Shown here: positions 41,747 through 50,344 of the stretch, piece after piece
How the letters are laid out: each line of letters opens with the position of its first letter
How positions within the stretch are numbered: the first letter of the stretch is position 1
Assembly: GCA_029946105.1 (NCBI GenBank)
Contig: JAQSDW010000039.1
Span: forward strand, 1-63,461
DNA: 63,461 nucleotides
DNA from: Reyranella sp.
GTDB taxonomy: Bacteria > Pseudomonadota > Alphaproteobacteria > Reyranellales > Reyranellaceae
Reading direction: 5' to 3'
The notes under the pieces: generated by a model
The model's input: the letters and a program-made list of their open reading frames with translations, nothing else
Told to the model about the DNA's origin: nothing
The model's database searches: none
Program-made: the position numbers and the translations under genes

Positions 41747-42451
41747 GTGGCCGACATTCAAAAGCTGAAAAGCACCATCAAGGTCTGCATGTTCGACCAG
41801 TACGGCACGGTCGTCGACATGCAGGGAGGATTGGTCAAGATCGCCACTCCTTACCTCGAGTCTAAAGGCTGGAAGGGCAAGGCGAATTCCTTCGTCACCT
41901 GGTGGCGCCGCACGCATTTCGAAAATTCCATGATCGACGCTCTGCTGCACAAGGAGCACACGCCGTATCGCGAGATCGGGTTCCGCTCTGTGTGCCAGGT
42001 GCTGGATCGCTGCGAGCTTTCCTACACGGACGATGAAGTCCGCTGGCTGGTATCGGAAATCGAAAAACTCGAATGCTTCCCCGAAGTGCCGGCGGCTCTG
42101 GCGAAGCTGCAGACGAAATACAAGCTCGTGGTGCTGTCGAACGGCGATCCAGACATGCTGGAAACGGCCAAGAAGTATCACAAGATGAATTTCGACCGGG
42201 TCATCTCCGTCGCGGAAGCCAACTCCTTCAAGCCTCACGTGGCGACCTACACCAAGGCCGCGGAGTTGCTGGGGCTTCCGATGGACCATATCCTGTTCGT
42301 GGCCAATCATCAGTTCGACGTGATCGGCGCCAAAGCCGCTGGCATGAGGACGGCAATGATCAACCGCCGCGATCGCCCGTTCGAGCGCACCCCGTACCAA
42401 CCCGACATCACCCTGGCCACGATGACGGATCTCGCCAATGCATTGGTCTGA
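41747..42451 (+). CDS. HAD-type hydrolase, haloacid-dehalogenase type II-like
   Basis: 234 residues from a GTG start. Motif I FDQYGTVVDM (nucleophile Asp), motif II VLSNGD, the lysine motif SFKPHVATY, and motif IV FVANHQFDVIGAKAAG correspond to the L-2-haloacid dehalogenase family. In canonical enzymes motif IV begins S-x-N-x-x-D, here A-N-H-Q-F-D, so Ser is replaced by Ala; true dehalogenase activity is uncertain. Likely the last gene of the 29950-42451 series, after a 53-bp gap. Confidence 0.82.
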   Translation: MADIQKLKSTIKVCMFDQYGTVVDMQGGLVKIATPYLESKGWKGKANSFVTWWRRTHFENSMIDALLHKEHTPYREIGFRSVCQVLDRCELSYTDDEVRWLVSEIEKLECFPEVPAALAKLQTKYKLVVLSNGDPDMLETAKKYHKMNFDRVISVAEANSFKPHVATYTKAAELLGLPMDHILFVANHQFDVIGAKAAGMRTAMINRRDRPFERTPYQPDITLATMTDLANALV

Positions 42452-42514
42452 CGGATCGCCGCTTGAGGGAGCCTTGCCCTACGATAGCAAGGCTGGTCGG
42501 GCCGGCGTCAATCG

Positions 42515-43180
42515 TCAGATCTTGTCGAGCTGAAAATCTTCGTCGGCCAGCGCCACCATTTGTTGGCTGGTCCGTGAATGTTCGGCGGAGGCGGCGAAGA
42601 CGAGGCCGGCCAAAGCGTCCTGGACTGTCTTGATCGGCGCGGGGGACCGGCCGACGCAAGCATTGAGGAAGCTGATGATAGTGGCCATGTCACCGCCGCC
42701 GTGGCCGCTGAGTTTGCGGCCCTTTGTCGACCAGACGAGCCGCTCGCGCTCGGGCTCCGTGTAGGTCACGACAAATCGACCATCCTCGAAGACGCCGTCG
42801 AGGCGCGCGGCGTCGCCGATCAGCGTGATCCGCCGCTCGCTCCGGTTCGGTCCCTGCATCGCGAGGCAGTAGGTGCCGCGCGTGCCGTTCTCCAATTCGA
42901 ACGATACGACCTGATTGTCGACGATCGATTCGTCCAGGCGGAAGACACAGCGATCGAGGCCAAAGGCACTGGGATCGGCGCGCTCGGCCTCGGTTCGATG
43001 CTCGTGCAGGCCGGTATCCACATAGGGACACTCGGCGCGCACGGCGCATTGCGAGCAGAAGGGTGCGGGCGGCGGCCTTTTGAAGGTGCTCGAGCCGCCG
43101 AGGCTGCCGACGAGGCGAGGTCGGGTATCGAGCAGCCAGCATACCAGGTCGAGGTCATGGCATGACTTGTGAACGATCAC
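42515..43180 (-). pseudogene. Gfo/Idh/MocA-family oxidoreductase, N-terminal half missing
   Basis: The 221 codons from a possible GTG at 43180 read as the C-terminal half of a Gfo/Idh/MocA sugar or inositol dehydrogenase: a KSCHDLDLVCWLL helix (catalytic His-Asp region), a four-cysteine insert (CSQC...CP), the GTYCLAMQG beta strands and a C-terminal SAEHSRTSQQMV helix. The NAD-binding Rossmann domain of about 130 residues is absent. Reading the same frame upstream of 43180 gives RLGPIRVIVHKSCHD, a normal continuation of the family, so the break lies just beyond; the sequence then joins an unrelated fragment (43177-43413). A deletion fusion is the simplest explanation. Confidence 0.75.
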
Positions 43181-43413
43181 GCGGATTGGACCCAGTCGAT
43201 CCTGGCGGATGCATGAAGGGCATGGCCCGGCCCGAGTTCAGTGCCGTCCTCCAGCAGCCGCAGGGGCGACCGGTACGGCTGTTCATTGTTGTCGGCGTCG
43301 TTCGACAGCTCTGGAGGCAAATCGGCGGCCCACCTCATGCCGCCGTCGTGACGGAAGGGGTGGGCCAGAATCCAATTGTCCGAGCTTTTGGTCGATGTCT
43401 TTGCGCGTGCCAT
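43177..43413 (-). pseudogene. N-terminal fragment of an unknown protein joined to the broken Gfo/Idh gene
   Basis: A 78-codon frame starting ATG at 43413. Its middle, YRSPLRLLEDGTELGPGHALH, looks like a conserved domain start that I associate with proteins found near surface-polysaccharide genes, but I cannot confirm the family without a search. After that it runs 11 more codons, which are an out-of-frame reading of Gfo/Idh sequence, and stops. It therefore appears to be the 5' end of one gene fused by deletion to the 3' part of another. Confidence 0.5.
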
Positions 43414-43468
43414 CTACGCTCATATTGAGTGGCGGGGAGCGGCCGGTAAGGCCGATCGGCAAAAGTGA

Positions 43469-45154
43469 TCAGACCGAAGGGGCCGTTTGGCCCGTCGCTT
43501 CGGTCTGTACGGCCTTGAGGCGCGATTCGGCCAGCTCGCCGGCAGCCTCGAGGATGGGATAGGCCACTGTCGTCAGGTGGCCGTTGATGCGCTTGAGGTC
43601 GCGGATCACGTCCATGTGGATCGAGCTGGTCTCGATCGATTCGGGCCGGCCTTCGCGCAGGCGTGCGTAGTGACTGTCGGCGGCGTGGGCCTCGGCCTCG
43701 CGCATGGCCGTCTTCTCGGCGACCAGGCGGCGGGCGAGCGTGATGTCGCGCGTGGTGAAGACGTTCAGGGCCAGCCGCAGGTTCTCCAGCACCTGCGAAT
43801 GGATGGCGCGCAGTTCGGCCATACCCTCGGGCGAGAAGGCGTAGCGGTTCCTGATCTTCTTGGCCGCGAGCTCCATCAGGTTCTTGTCGATGATGTCGCC
43901 GACGTGCTCGAGATTGGTGGTGAAGGTCAGGATCTCGACGTAACGCTGGCCGTCGTCCTCGCCGAGCTCGTTGCGCGAGGTCTGGATGAGGTAGAGCTTG
44001 ATCGCCTCGTAGATCCGGTCGACCGAATCGTCGGCGGCCTCGATCGCCTTCACCGCTTTGATATCGTTGCGATCGAAGACGCCGATCGTCTGGTGCAGCA
44101 TGTCGGCCACGCGATCACCGAGGTTTAGCGTCTCGCGCAACGCGCAGCCCAGCGCCTCGGCTGGCGAATCGAGCACATTGGGGTCGAGATGGCGCGGCTT
44201 GCCGGGATCGTCGGCCACCGGCCGGTCGGGCAGCAGGCGGCGGCAGGCCCAGGCGATGACGTCGATCAGCGGCAGGAAGACGATCGCAGCCGCGATGTTG
44301 AAGAAGGTGTGGAAGTTCACCGGCATGCGCGTCAGCGAACTGTCGATCAGCGACAGCCATTCGACCGCCGGCCCGAGGAAGGGCAGGAGGATGATGCCCA
44401 TGATCGCGCGCGTCAGCAGGTTGGCGAGCGGCACGCGCCGGGCCGCGACATCGGCACCCGATTGCGCCATGTAGGGCGCCAGGGCGCCGCCGATATTGGC
44501 GCCGATCACCAGGGCGAGCGCCAGCTTGGGCTCGATCAATCCGCTGCCGGCGAACGACATCACCAGCAGCACGGTCGACAGGCTGGAGTGGACGAACCAG
44601 GTCGCCAGAGTGCCGACGATGACGGCGATGACGTATTCGTCCTGCAGCCCCTGCAGCATCGCCATGAAGGCGGGCGCGGTGCGCAAGGGCTGGGTCGCGA
44701 GCGCCAGCAGCTTCAGCGACAGCAGCATCAGGCCGAGCCCGATGGCGACCCGGCCGAGATGGTGCGACTTGTCGGAGTCGCTCGACAGGAAGGTGATGAC
44801 GCCGACGCCGATCAGCAGCGGCGAGGCCCAGCCGAGGTCGAACGACAGGACCTGGGCCGCGATCGTGGTGCCGACGTCGGCGCCCAGCATGACGGCAAAC
44901 GCGATCGACAGCGGGATCAGGCCGCGGCCGGCGAAGGAGGACACCAGCAGCGACGTGGCCGTGCTCGACTGCAGCAGACCGGTGATGGCGAGCCCGCCCA
45001 CGAAGGCGGTGAAGCGGTTGCGCGAGCAGGCGGCGATGGCCCGCCGCAGCGTGGCGCCGAAGGCCCGCGTCAGGCCGGTGCGGACCATGCGCACGCCCCA
45101 CAGCAGCAGGCACACGCTGCCCAGTACGTTCAGGATGGTATCGACGCCATGCAT
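43469..45154 (-). CDS. Na+/phosphate cotransporter family protein with C-terminal PhoU-like domain
   Basis: 561 residues. Two inverted transport repeats carry the QSS-type motifs GLLQSSTATSLL (near residue 60) and VHSSLSTVLLVMSFA (near 190), the signature of the NptA/PNaS (SLC34-like) family. Eight or so membrane segments are followed by about 220 cytoplasmic, helical residues of PhoU type. Likely imports phosphate with Na+ and senses it through the PhoU-like domain. A PHO-box-like element at 45198-45215 is placed about 45 bp before the ATG. Confidence 0.9.
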   Translation of the reverse strand: MHGVDTILNVLGSVCLLLWGVRMVRTGLTRAFGATLRRAIAACSRNRFTAFVGGLAITGLLQSSTATSLLVSSFAGRGLIPLSIAFAVMLGADVGTTIAAQVLSFDLGWASPLLIGVGVITFLSSDSDKSHHLGRVAIGLGLMLLSLKLLALATQPLRTAPAFMAMLQGLQDEYVIAVIVGTLATWFVHSSLSTVLLVMSFAGSGLIEPKLALALVIGANIGGALAPYMAQSGADVAARRVPLANLLTRAIMGIILLPFLGPAVEWLSLIDSSLTRMPVNFHTFFNIAAAIVFLPLIDVIAWACRRLLPDRPVADDPGKPRHLDPNVLDSPAEALGCALRETLNLGDRVADMLHQTIGVFDRNDIKAVKAIEAADDSVDRIYEAIKLYLIQTSRNELGEDDGQRYVEILTFTTNLEHVGDIIDKNLMELAAKKIRNRYAFSPEGMAELRAIHSQVLENLRLALNVFTTRDITLARRLVAEKTAMREAEAHAADSHYARLREGRPESIETSSIHMDVIRDLKRINGHLTTVAYPILEAAGELAESRLKAVQTEATGQTAPSV

Positions 45155-45197
45155 GATTGGGGAATCCTACGCCTCGCGCGGCGTGGGTTAAAGTTTT

Positions 45198-45215
45198 TTG
45201 ACGGATTTGTTACGT
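45198..45215 (-). promoter_or_regulatory. PHO-box-like direct repeat upstream of the Na+/phosphate cotransporter gene
   Basis: Read on the minus strand: ACGTAAC-AAAT-CCGTCAA. Against the consensus CTGTCAT-AAAT-CTGTCAC the second half matches at 5 of 7 positions, the spacer at 4 of 4, and the first half at 3 of 7. It lies in the 69-bp gap between the LysR stop and the transporter start. Moderate match only. Confidence 0.4.
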
Positions 45216-45223
45216 TGGTGAAC

Positions 45224-46105
45224 TCAGGAGGCCAATCGCGTCGCCTCTTCCATGAACGCCCGGACCAGGGCAACACGACGGCGCTCCTGCAGGCAGAGTG
45301 CGTATTCGGCGACCGCGAGATCGCTGTCGGCGACGATGATGCGCCTGAAGCGGCGGTCCTCGCCCAACTCGCTGGCGAAGACCGCGCCCACGCCGAAGCC
45401 CGCCGCCACCGCCTCGCGCACGCCCTCGCGGGTCTGCACCTCGACGATGGAGCTGGGGCGGACTTCGGCCGCGGCCATGGCCTGTTCCAGAACCTCGCGC
45501 GTGATCGAGCCGCGCTCGCGCAGTACCAGCTCCTGGCCGTTGAGGGCAGCCAGCGGCGCGCGGCCCTTCTTCGCGAGTGGATGGCGGGCGAGCGGATGCT
45601 TGGCGGGGACGAACAGCACGACCCGGTCGGTACGCAGCCGGACGGCATGCAGGCGCGGATCGGACACGCTCTTGGCCATCACCGCGACATCGGCCTCATG
45701 GCGCAGCAGGCGTTCGAGGACGATGGCAGAGTTGTCGATCGAGAGCGCAAAGGTGAGGCCGCCGGCGCGCTTGCGCAGCGCCGCCATGATCGGGACCACG
45801 TGATGTGCCGAGTCGGCCGCGATCCGGAGATGGCCTCGGGTCAGCGCCTGCTCGCCGGCCAGCAAGGCGCGCGCCTCGTCCTGCAGGGCGAACAAGCGGG
45901 TGGTGACGCCATGAAGCTGCCGGCCGGTTTCGGTCGGCGTCACGCTGCGGCCGCGGCGATCGAACAGGTGCACGCCATAGGCCTTCTCCAGGGCCGTCAC
46001 CTGGCCGGAGAGGTTGGGCTGGCTGAGGCCCGAGGCGCGGGCGGCGGCTGAGAAGGAGCCCTGCTCGGCCACGAGGTGGAAGGCGCGAAGCTGTGTCGGG
46101 GTCAT
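45224..46105 (-). CDS. LysR-family regulator, divergent from the phosphonate operon
   Basis: 293 residues. N-terminal winged helix-turn-helix (TPTQLRAFHLVAEQGSFSAAARASGLSQPNLSGQVTAL is the recognition region, residues 2-39), then the two-lobed effector-binding domain (about 90-290). It is head-to-head with phnW across 73 bp containing an AT-rich dyad, the standard arrangement for a LysR protein that controls the neighbouring operon and itself. Likely effector: 2-aminoethylphosphonate or phosphonoacetaldehyde (inference). ATG at 46105; a longer frame upstream crosses phnW and is discarded. Confidence 0.9.
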   Translation of the reverse strand: MTPTQLRAFHLVAEQGSFSAAARASGLSQPNLSGQVTALEKAYGVHLFDRRGRSVTPTETGRQLHGVTTRLFALQDEARALLAGEQALTRGHLRIAADSAHHVVPIMAALRKRAGGLTFALSIDNSAIVLERLLRHEADVAVMAKSVSDPRLHAVRLRTDRVVLFVPAKHPLARHPLAKKGRAPLAALNGQELVLRERGSITREVLEQAMAAAEVRPSSIVEVQTREGVREAVAAGFGVGAVFASELGEDRRFRRIIVADSDLAVAEYALCLQERRRVALVRAFMEEATRLAS

Positions 46106-46117
46106 ATATATGAAACC

Positions 46118-46141
46118 TATAGATGGCATATGGAATATATA
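46118..46141. promoter_or_regulatory. AT-rich imperfect dyad between the LysR gene and phnW
   Basis: A 24-bp dyad centred on CATATG with TATA at both ends; 9 of 12 base pairs match. It lies between the divergent LysR gene and phnW. In this GC-rich DNA it stands out and is a plausible LysR binding site and promoter overlap; TATACT at 46138-46143 could be the phnW -10. Confidence 0.5.
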
Positions 46142-46178
46142 CTGGACGGATAGACGACGCGAGCCGATCATTGCCGCC

Positions 46179-47348
46179 ATGACGATCCACAAACCTGCCG
46201 CTTCCGAAACCGGCGATCCGCTGCTGCTGACGCCGGGCCCGCTCACCACCTCGGCCAGCGTCAAACAGGCCATGGTCCACGACTGGGGCTCGCGCGATGC
46301 GGGCTTCCTCGCCATCAACAAGATGGTGCTCGACCGGATCGTCGAGCTGGCGGGCGCCGTGAATGAAAGGGGAGAGGGAACGCACGTCACCGTGCCCGTG
46401 CAGGGCTCGGGCACCTTCGCCGTCGAGGCGATGATCACCAGCTTCGTGCCGAAGACCGGCAAGCTCCTGGTCCTGATCAACGGCGCCTACGGCCAACGCG
46501 CCTTGAAAATCGCCCAGATCGCCGGCCGCGCCACCGCCTCGCTGGAGACGCCCGAGGACACGCCGCCGGACCTGGCCCAGCTCGAGGCGATGCTGGCGGC
46601 CAACAAGGACATCACCCACGTCTTCGCCGTCCATTGCGAGACCACCTCGGGCATCCTCAATCCCATCGCCGAGGTCGCCGAGATCGTGGCGAAGCAGGGC
46701 CGCCGCCTGCTGGTCGATTCGATGAGCGCTTTCGGCGCCCTCGAGATCGATGCCCGCAAGATCACCTACGACGCGCTGGCTGCCTCCTCGAACAAGTGCC
46801 TCGAAGGCGTACCGGGCCTGGGCTTCGTCGTCTGCCGCAACACCGCACTCGCCGAGTGCAAGGGCAACTCCACGACGCTGGTGCTCGACCTGTTCGACCA
46901 GGCCGAGGCCTTTGCCCGCACCGGCCAGTACCGCTTCACGCCGCCGATCCACGTCATCGTGGCGCTGGGCAAGGCGATCGAGGAGCATGCGGCCGAGGGC
47001 GGCGTCGCCGGCCGCGGCAAGCGCTACCGCGACAACGCCAAGGTGTTGATCGACGGCATGCGCGCCATGGGCTTCCAGACCCTGCTGCCCAACGACCTGC
47101 AGGCGCCGATCATCGTCACCTTCCACATGCCGACCGATCCCAAGTTCGTCTTCCAGCGTTTCTACGATGGGCTGAAGGACCGCGGCTATGTGATCTATCC
47201 CGGCAAGCTCACGGTCGCCGATTCGTTCCGCATGGGCTGCATCGGCCGCCTCTATCCCGAACACATGAAGGGCGCGCTCGCCGCCGTCCGCGACGTGCTG
47301 GACGAGCTGCGTGTCTCGAACGGCGGCCCCGCCCTGGCTGCAGAATAA
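46179..47348 (+). CDS. phnW: 2-aminoethylphosphonate--pyruvate transaminase
   Basis: PLP enzyme: 2-aminoethylphosphonate plus pyruvate gives phosphonoacetaldehyde plus alanine. 389 residues, normal length. Begins with the family pattern LLLTPGPLTTSASVKQAM and includes HDWGSRD, VPVQGSGTFAVEAM, the PLP-lysine region AASSNKCLEGVPGLGFV, and a C-terminal RMGCIGRL (substrate arginine). The ATG at 46179 is preferred; an in-frame ATG at 46111 would add 23 residues that overlap the dyad. First gene of phnW-phnA-phnY. Confidence 0.95.
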   Translation: MTIHKPAASETGDPLLLTPGPLTTSASVKQAMVHDWGSRDAGFLAINKMVLDRIVELAGAVNERGEGTHVTVPVQGSGTFAVEAMITSFVPKTGKLLVLINGAYGQRALKIAQIAGRATASLETPEDTPPDLAQLEAMLAANKDITHVFAVHCETTSGILNPIAEVAEIVAKQGRRLLVDSMSAFGALEIDARKITYDALAASSNKCLEGVPGLGFVVCRNTALAECKGNSTTLVLDLFDQAEAFARTGQYRFTPPIHVIVALGKAIEEHAAEGGVAGRGKRYRDNAKVLIDGMRAMGFQTLLPNDLQAPIIVTFHMPTDPKFVFQRFYDGLKDRGYVIYPGKLTVADSFRMGCIGRLYPEHMKGALAAVRDVLDELRVSNGGPALAAE

Positions 47349-47372
47349 GAGCCGGCAGAGTAGGAGAGAGTT

Positions 47373-48638
47373 ATGGCACCCGACGGTCTCAACACCACAG
47401 GCGGCGAGATCGCCGTCAACGGCCGCCGCTACCACCTGCCGAAGCAGCCCATCGTCGTGGTTTGTGTCGACGGTTCCGAGCCCGGCTATATCGAGGAGGC
47501 CGTGAAGGCCGGCCGCGCACCGTGGTTCGCCAAGGTGCTGAAGCAGGGCACCAGCCTGATCGGCGATTGCGTCGTTCCCTCCTTCACCAATCCCAACAAT
47601 CTCTCCATCGTCACCGGCCGGCCGCCCGCCGTGCACGGCATCAGTGGCAACTACTTCCTCGATCCCGACACCGGGAAAGAGGTGATGATGAACGACCCCA
47701 GGTTCCTGCGGGTCGAGACGCTGTTCCCGGCCTTCCAGCGCGCCGGCCTGCGCATCGCCGTGATCACCGCCAAGGACAAACTGCGCGGCCTCCTCGGCAA
47801 GGGCCTCGAGCTCGGCGCCGGCAAGGCCTGCAGCTTCTCCTCGGAGAAGTCCGACAAGGCGACCCTGGCCGAAAACGGCATCGAGAACATCAATGCCCTG
47901 GTCGGCATGGCTGTGCCCAATGTCTACAGCGCCGGCCTGTCGGAGTTCGTCTTTGCCGCCGGCGTGAAACTGATGGAACGCGACCGGCCGGAGATCATGT
48001 ATCTCTCGACCACCGACTACATCCAGCACAAGCACGCCCCCGGCACGCCGGTCGCCAACGATTTCTACGCCATGATGGACGGCTACCTGGCCAAGCTCGA
48101 CGCCATGGGCTGCACCATCGTCGTCACCGCCGACCACGGCATGAACGCCAAGTTCGGCGCCGACGGCCAGCCCGACGTCCTGTACCTGCAGGACGTGTTC
48201 GACAAATGGCTGGGCACCGACAAGGCCCGCGTCATCCTGCCGATCACCGATCCCTACGTTGTCCACCATGGCGCTCTCGGCTCCTTTGCCGTCGCCTATC
48301 TGCCGTCTGGTGCCTCGCCTCAGGAATGGGCCGCCAAAGTGAAGGCGCTGCCCGGCATCGAAGCCGCCCTCACCAAGGAAGAAGCCGCCGCCCGCTTCGA
48401 GCTGCCGGCCGACCGGCTGGGCGATCTCATCATCGTCTCGACCAAGCACAAGGTGCTGGGCACGTCGTCGAGTCGACATGATCTGTCGGGCCTCACCGAG
48501 CCGCTGCGCAGCCACGGCGGCGTCTCCGAGCAGCGCGTACCGCTGCTCTGCAACCGCAAGCTCGCGGGCGATGCCTCGGCCTCGCATCGCTGGCGCAACT
48601 TCGACGCCTTCGATCTCGCCCTCAACCTCGTCGCCTGA
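47373..48638 (+). CDS. phnA: Phosphonoacetate hydrolase
   Basis: Alkaline-phosphatase-fold, two-zinc enzyme cleaving phosphonoacetate to acetate and phosphate. 421 residues. The metal and catalytic residues are visible in order: Asp in VVCVDGSEPG, the nucleophile Thr in SFTNPNNLSIVTG, Asp and His in STTDYIQHKHAPG, Asp and His in VTADHGMN, and His in LRSHGGVSEQ. A clear AGGAG site precedes the ATG, 24 bp after phnW. With phnY it forms the PhnWAY route, in which carbon-phosphorus bond cleavage happens here rather than in PhnX. Confidence 0.95.
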   Translation: MAPDGLNTTGGEIAVNGRRYHLPKQPIVVVCVDGSEPGYIEEAVKAGRAPWFAKVLKQGTSLIGDCVVPSFTNPNNLSIVTGRPPAVHGISGNYFLDPDTGKEVMMNDPRFLRVETLFPAFQRAGLRIAVITAKDKLRGLLGKGLELGAGKACSFSSEKSDKATLAENGIENINALVGMAVPNVYSAGLSEFVFAAGVKLMERDRPEIMYLSTTDYIQHKHAPGTPVANDFYAMMDGYLAKLDAMGCTIVVTADHGMNAKFGADGQPDVLYLQDVFDKWLGTDKARVILPITDPYVVHHGALGSFAVAYLPSGASPQEWAAKVKALPGIEAALTKEEAAARFELPADRLGDLIIVSTKHKVLGTSSSRHDLSGLTEPLRSHGGVSEQRVPLLCNRKLAGDASASHRWRNFDAFDLALNLVA

Positions 48639-48650
48639 GAGAGCCGAACC

Positions 48651-50105
48651 ATGGACACGATCTCCCGCCCCGATTCGGACGTGCGGCACGAATACCTGCG
48701 CATCGCCGGCAAGAAGGTCGAAACGGGCGCGCGCCTCGAAGTGCGCTTCCCCTGGGACAACCGCCTCGTCGGCACCGTGCCGCGCGCCACGCCCGAGCTG
48801 GTGGCCCAGGCCTTCCAGATCGCCCATGACTACAAGCCCCAGCTCACGCGCTATCAGCGCCAGCAGATCCTGCTCAAGACCGGCGAGCTGCTGGTCGCGC
48901 GCAAGGAAGAACTCTCCCGTCTCATCACGCTCGAATCGGGCCTCTGCCAGAAGGACTCGCTCTACGAGGTTGGCCGCGCCTACGACGTCTTCACCTTCGC
49001 GGGCCAGCTCTGCCTGTTCGACGACGGCCAGACCTTCTCCTGCGACCTCACCCCGCACGGCAAGCCGCGCAAGATCTTCACGCTGCGCCAGCCGCTCAAT
49101 GCCATCAGTGCCATCACCCCCTTCAACCATCCGCTCAACATGGTGGCGCATAAACTGGCGCCAGCCTTCGCCACCAACAACTGCGTCGTGCTGAAGCCCA
49201 CCGAGCTGACGCCGCTCACCGCGCTGTTCCTGGCCGATACGCTCTATGAGGCCGGCCTGCCGCCGGAGATGCTCTCGGTCATCACCGGCAATCCATCCGA
49301 CATCGGCGATGCCATGATCACGGATCCGCACGCCGATCTTATCACCTTCACGGGCTCGGTCCGGGTCGGCAAATACATCGCCGACAAGGCCGGCTACAAA
49401 CGCATCGTTCTCGAACTCGGCGGCAACGACCCGCTGATCGTCATGGAGGATGCCGACCTCGACAAGGCGGCCGACCTCGCCGTGGCCGGCGCCACCAAGA
49501 ACTCCGGCCAGCGCTGCACCGCCGTGAAGCGCATCATCGTCGTCGACAAGATCGCCGACGCCTTCGTCGAGCGCGTGCTGGCCAAGGCGAAGAAGCTCAG
49601 GGCGGGCGACCCGCTCGATCCCGAAACCGACGTCGGCACCGTGATCCACGAACGCGCCGCCACCCTGTTCCAGAACCGCGTGAGCGAGGCGGTGGCCAAG
49701 CACGGCGCCAAGCTGCTGCACGGCAACGACCGCCGCGGCGCTCTCTTCCCACCCACCGTGGTCGATCATGTCGATCCCGCTTGTGAATTGGTGCGCGAAG
49801 AAACTTTCGGTCCGGCGATCCCGATCATCCGCGTAAGAGACATCGACCACGCCATAAGAGTGTCCAACGGTACCGCCTACGGTCTCTCCTCGGGCGTCTG
49901 CACCGACCGCCTCGACTACATCACGCGCTTCGTCGACGAGCTGCAGGTCGGCACGGTGAACATCTGGGAAGTGCCGGGCTATCGCATCGAGATGTCACCC
50001 TTCGGCGGCATCAAGGATTCGGGCCTCGGCTACAAGGAAGGCGTGCTCGAAGCGATGAAGAGTTTTACCAACGTGAAAACCTGGTCGCTGCCCTGGCCGG
50101 GTTAG
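48651..50105 (+). CDS. phnY: Phosphonoacetaldehyde dehydrogenase
   Basis: NAD-dependent aldehyde dehydrogenase, converting phosphonoacetaldehyde to phosphonoacetate. 484 residues with the ALDH general base in [10 protein letters not shown] (Glu) and nucleophile in [11 protein letters not shown] (Cys), plus the oxyanion Asn in TPFNHPLN. Starts 12 bp after phnA. Operon order here is W-A-Y; the product of PhnY is the substrate of PhnA. Confidence 0.94.
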   Translation: MDTISRPDSDVRHEYLRIAGKKVETGARLEVRFPWDNRLVGTVPRATPELVAQAFQIAHDYKPQLTRYQRQQILLKTGELLVARKEELSRLITLESGLCQKDSLYEVGRAYDVFTFAGQLCLFDDGQTFSCDLTPHGKPRKIFTLRQPLNAISAITPFNHPLNMVAHKLAPAFATNNCVVLKPTELTPLTALFLADTLYEAGLPPEMLSVITGNPSDIGDAMITDPHADLITFTGSVRVGKYIADKAGYKRIVLELGGNDPLIVMEDADLDKAADLAVAGATKNSGQRCTAVKRIIVVDKIADAFVERVLAKAKKLRAGDPLDPETDVGTVIHERAATLFQNRVSEAVAKHGAKLLHGNDRRGALFPPTVVDHVDPACELVREETFGPAIPIIRVRDIDHAIRVSNGTAYGLSSGVCTDRLDYITRFVDELQVGTVNIWEVPGYRIEMSPFGGIKDSGLGYKEGVLEAMKSFTNVKTWSLPWPG

Positions 50106-50114
50106 GGGCGCGGG

Positions 50115-50280
50115 CTGTCGCATAAAAAGGCGACAAACAAAAAATCCATTTCGGACTCCTTTTCAGCCTGCATCCTGGCTTCCAAGAGCCTCGAATCACT
50201 GGCGATTTCCGGCCTGGTGGAGCCTGTCGCATGTCGCCTGAAACGCGACATTTTCAGAATCCGTTTCGGTGTTTTCCTTT
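50115..50280. repeat. Two diverged copies of a palindromic repeat
   Basis: Copy 1 from 50115: TGTCGC, 8 nt, GCGACA, then AATCCATTTCGG. Copy 2 from 50224: TGTCGC, ATGTCGC-N7-GCGACAT, then AATCCGTTTCGG. The spacing between copies is about 109 bp. Both could be protein-binding palindromes or remains of a mobile intergenic repeat. Confidence 0.5.
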
Positions 50281-50344
50281 CCGTCTCCGGAGCCTTTCAA
50301 GTCTCGGGACGTAGCCGGTTGCGAGGAGAAGCTGGACTTGCCTA

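Noticed and set aside
41747-42451. Calling this protein a true haloacid dehalogenase with gene symbol
   Set aside because: Motif IV deviates (Ala for Ser, altered residues before the Asp), so only a family-level name is safe.
45696-49850. A very long open frame (about 1,384 codons) on the minus strand across phnW, phnA and phnY
   Set aside because: It mirrors three well-supported genes, has low-complexity His, Gly, Arg and Asp composition and no recognisable domain; a GC-rich codon-position artefact.
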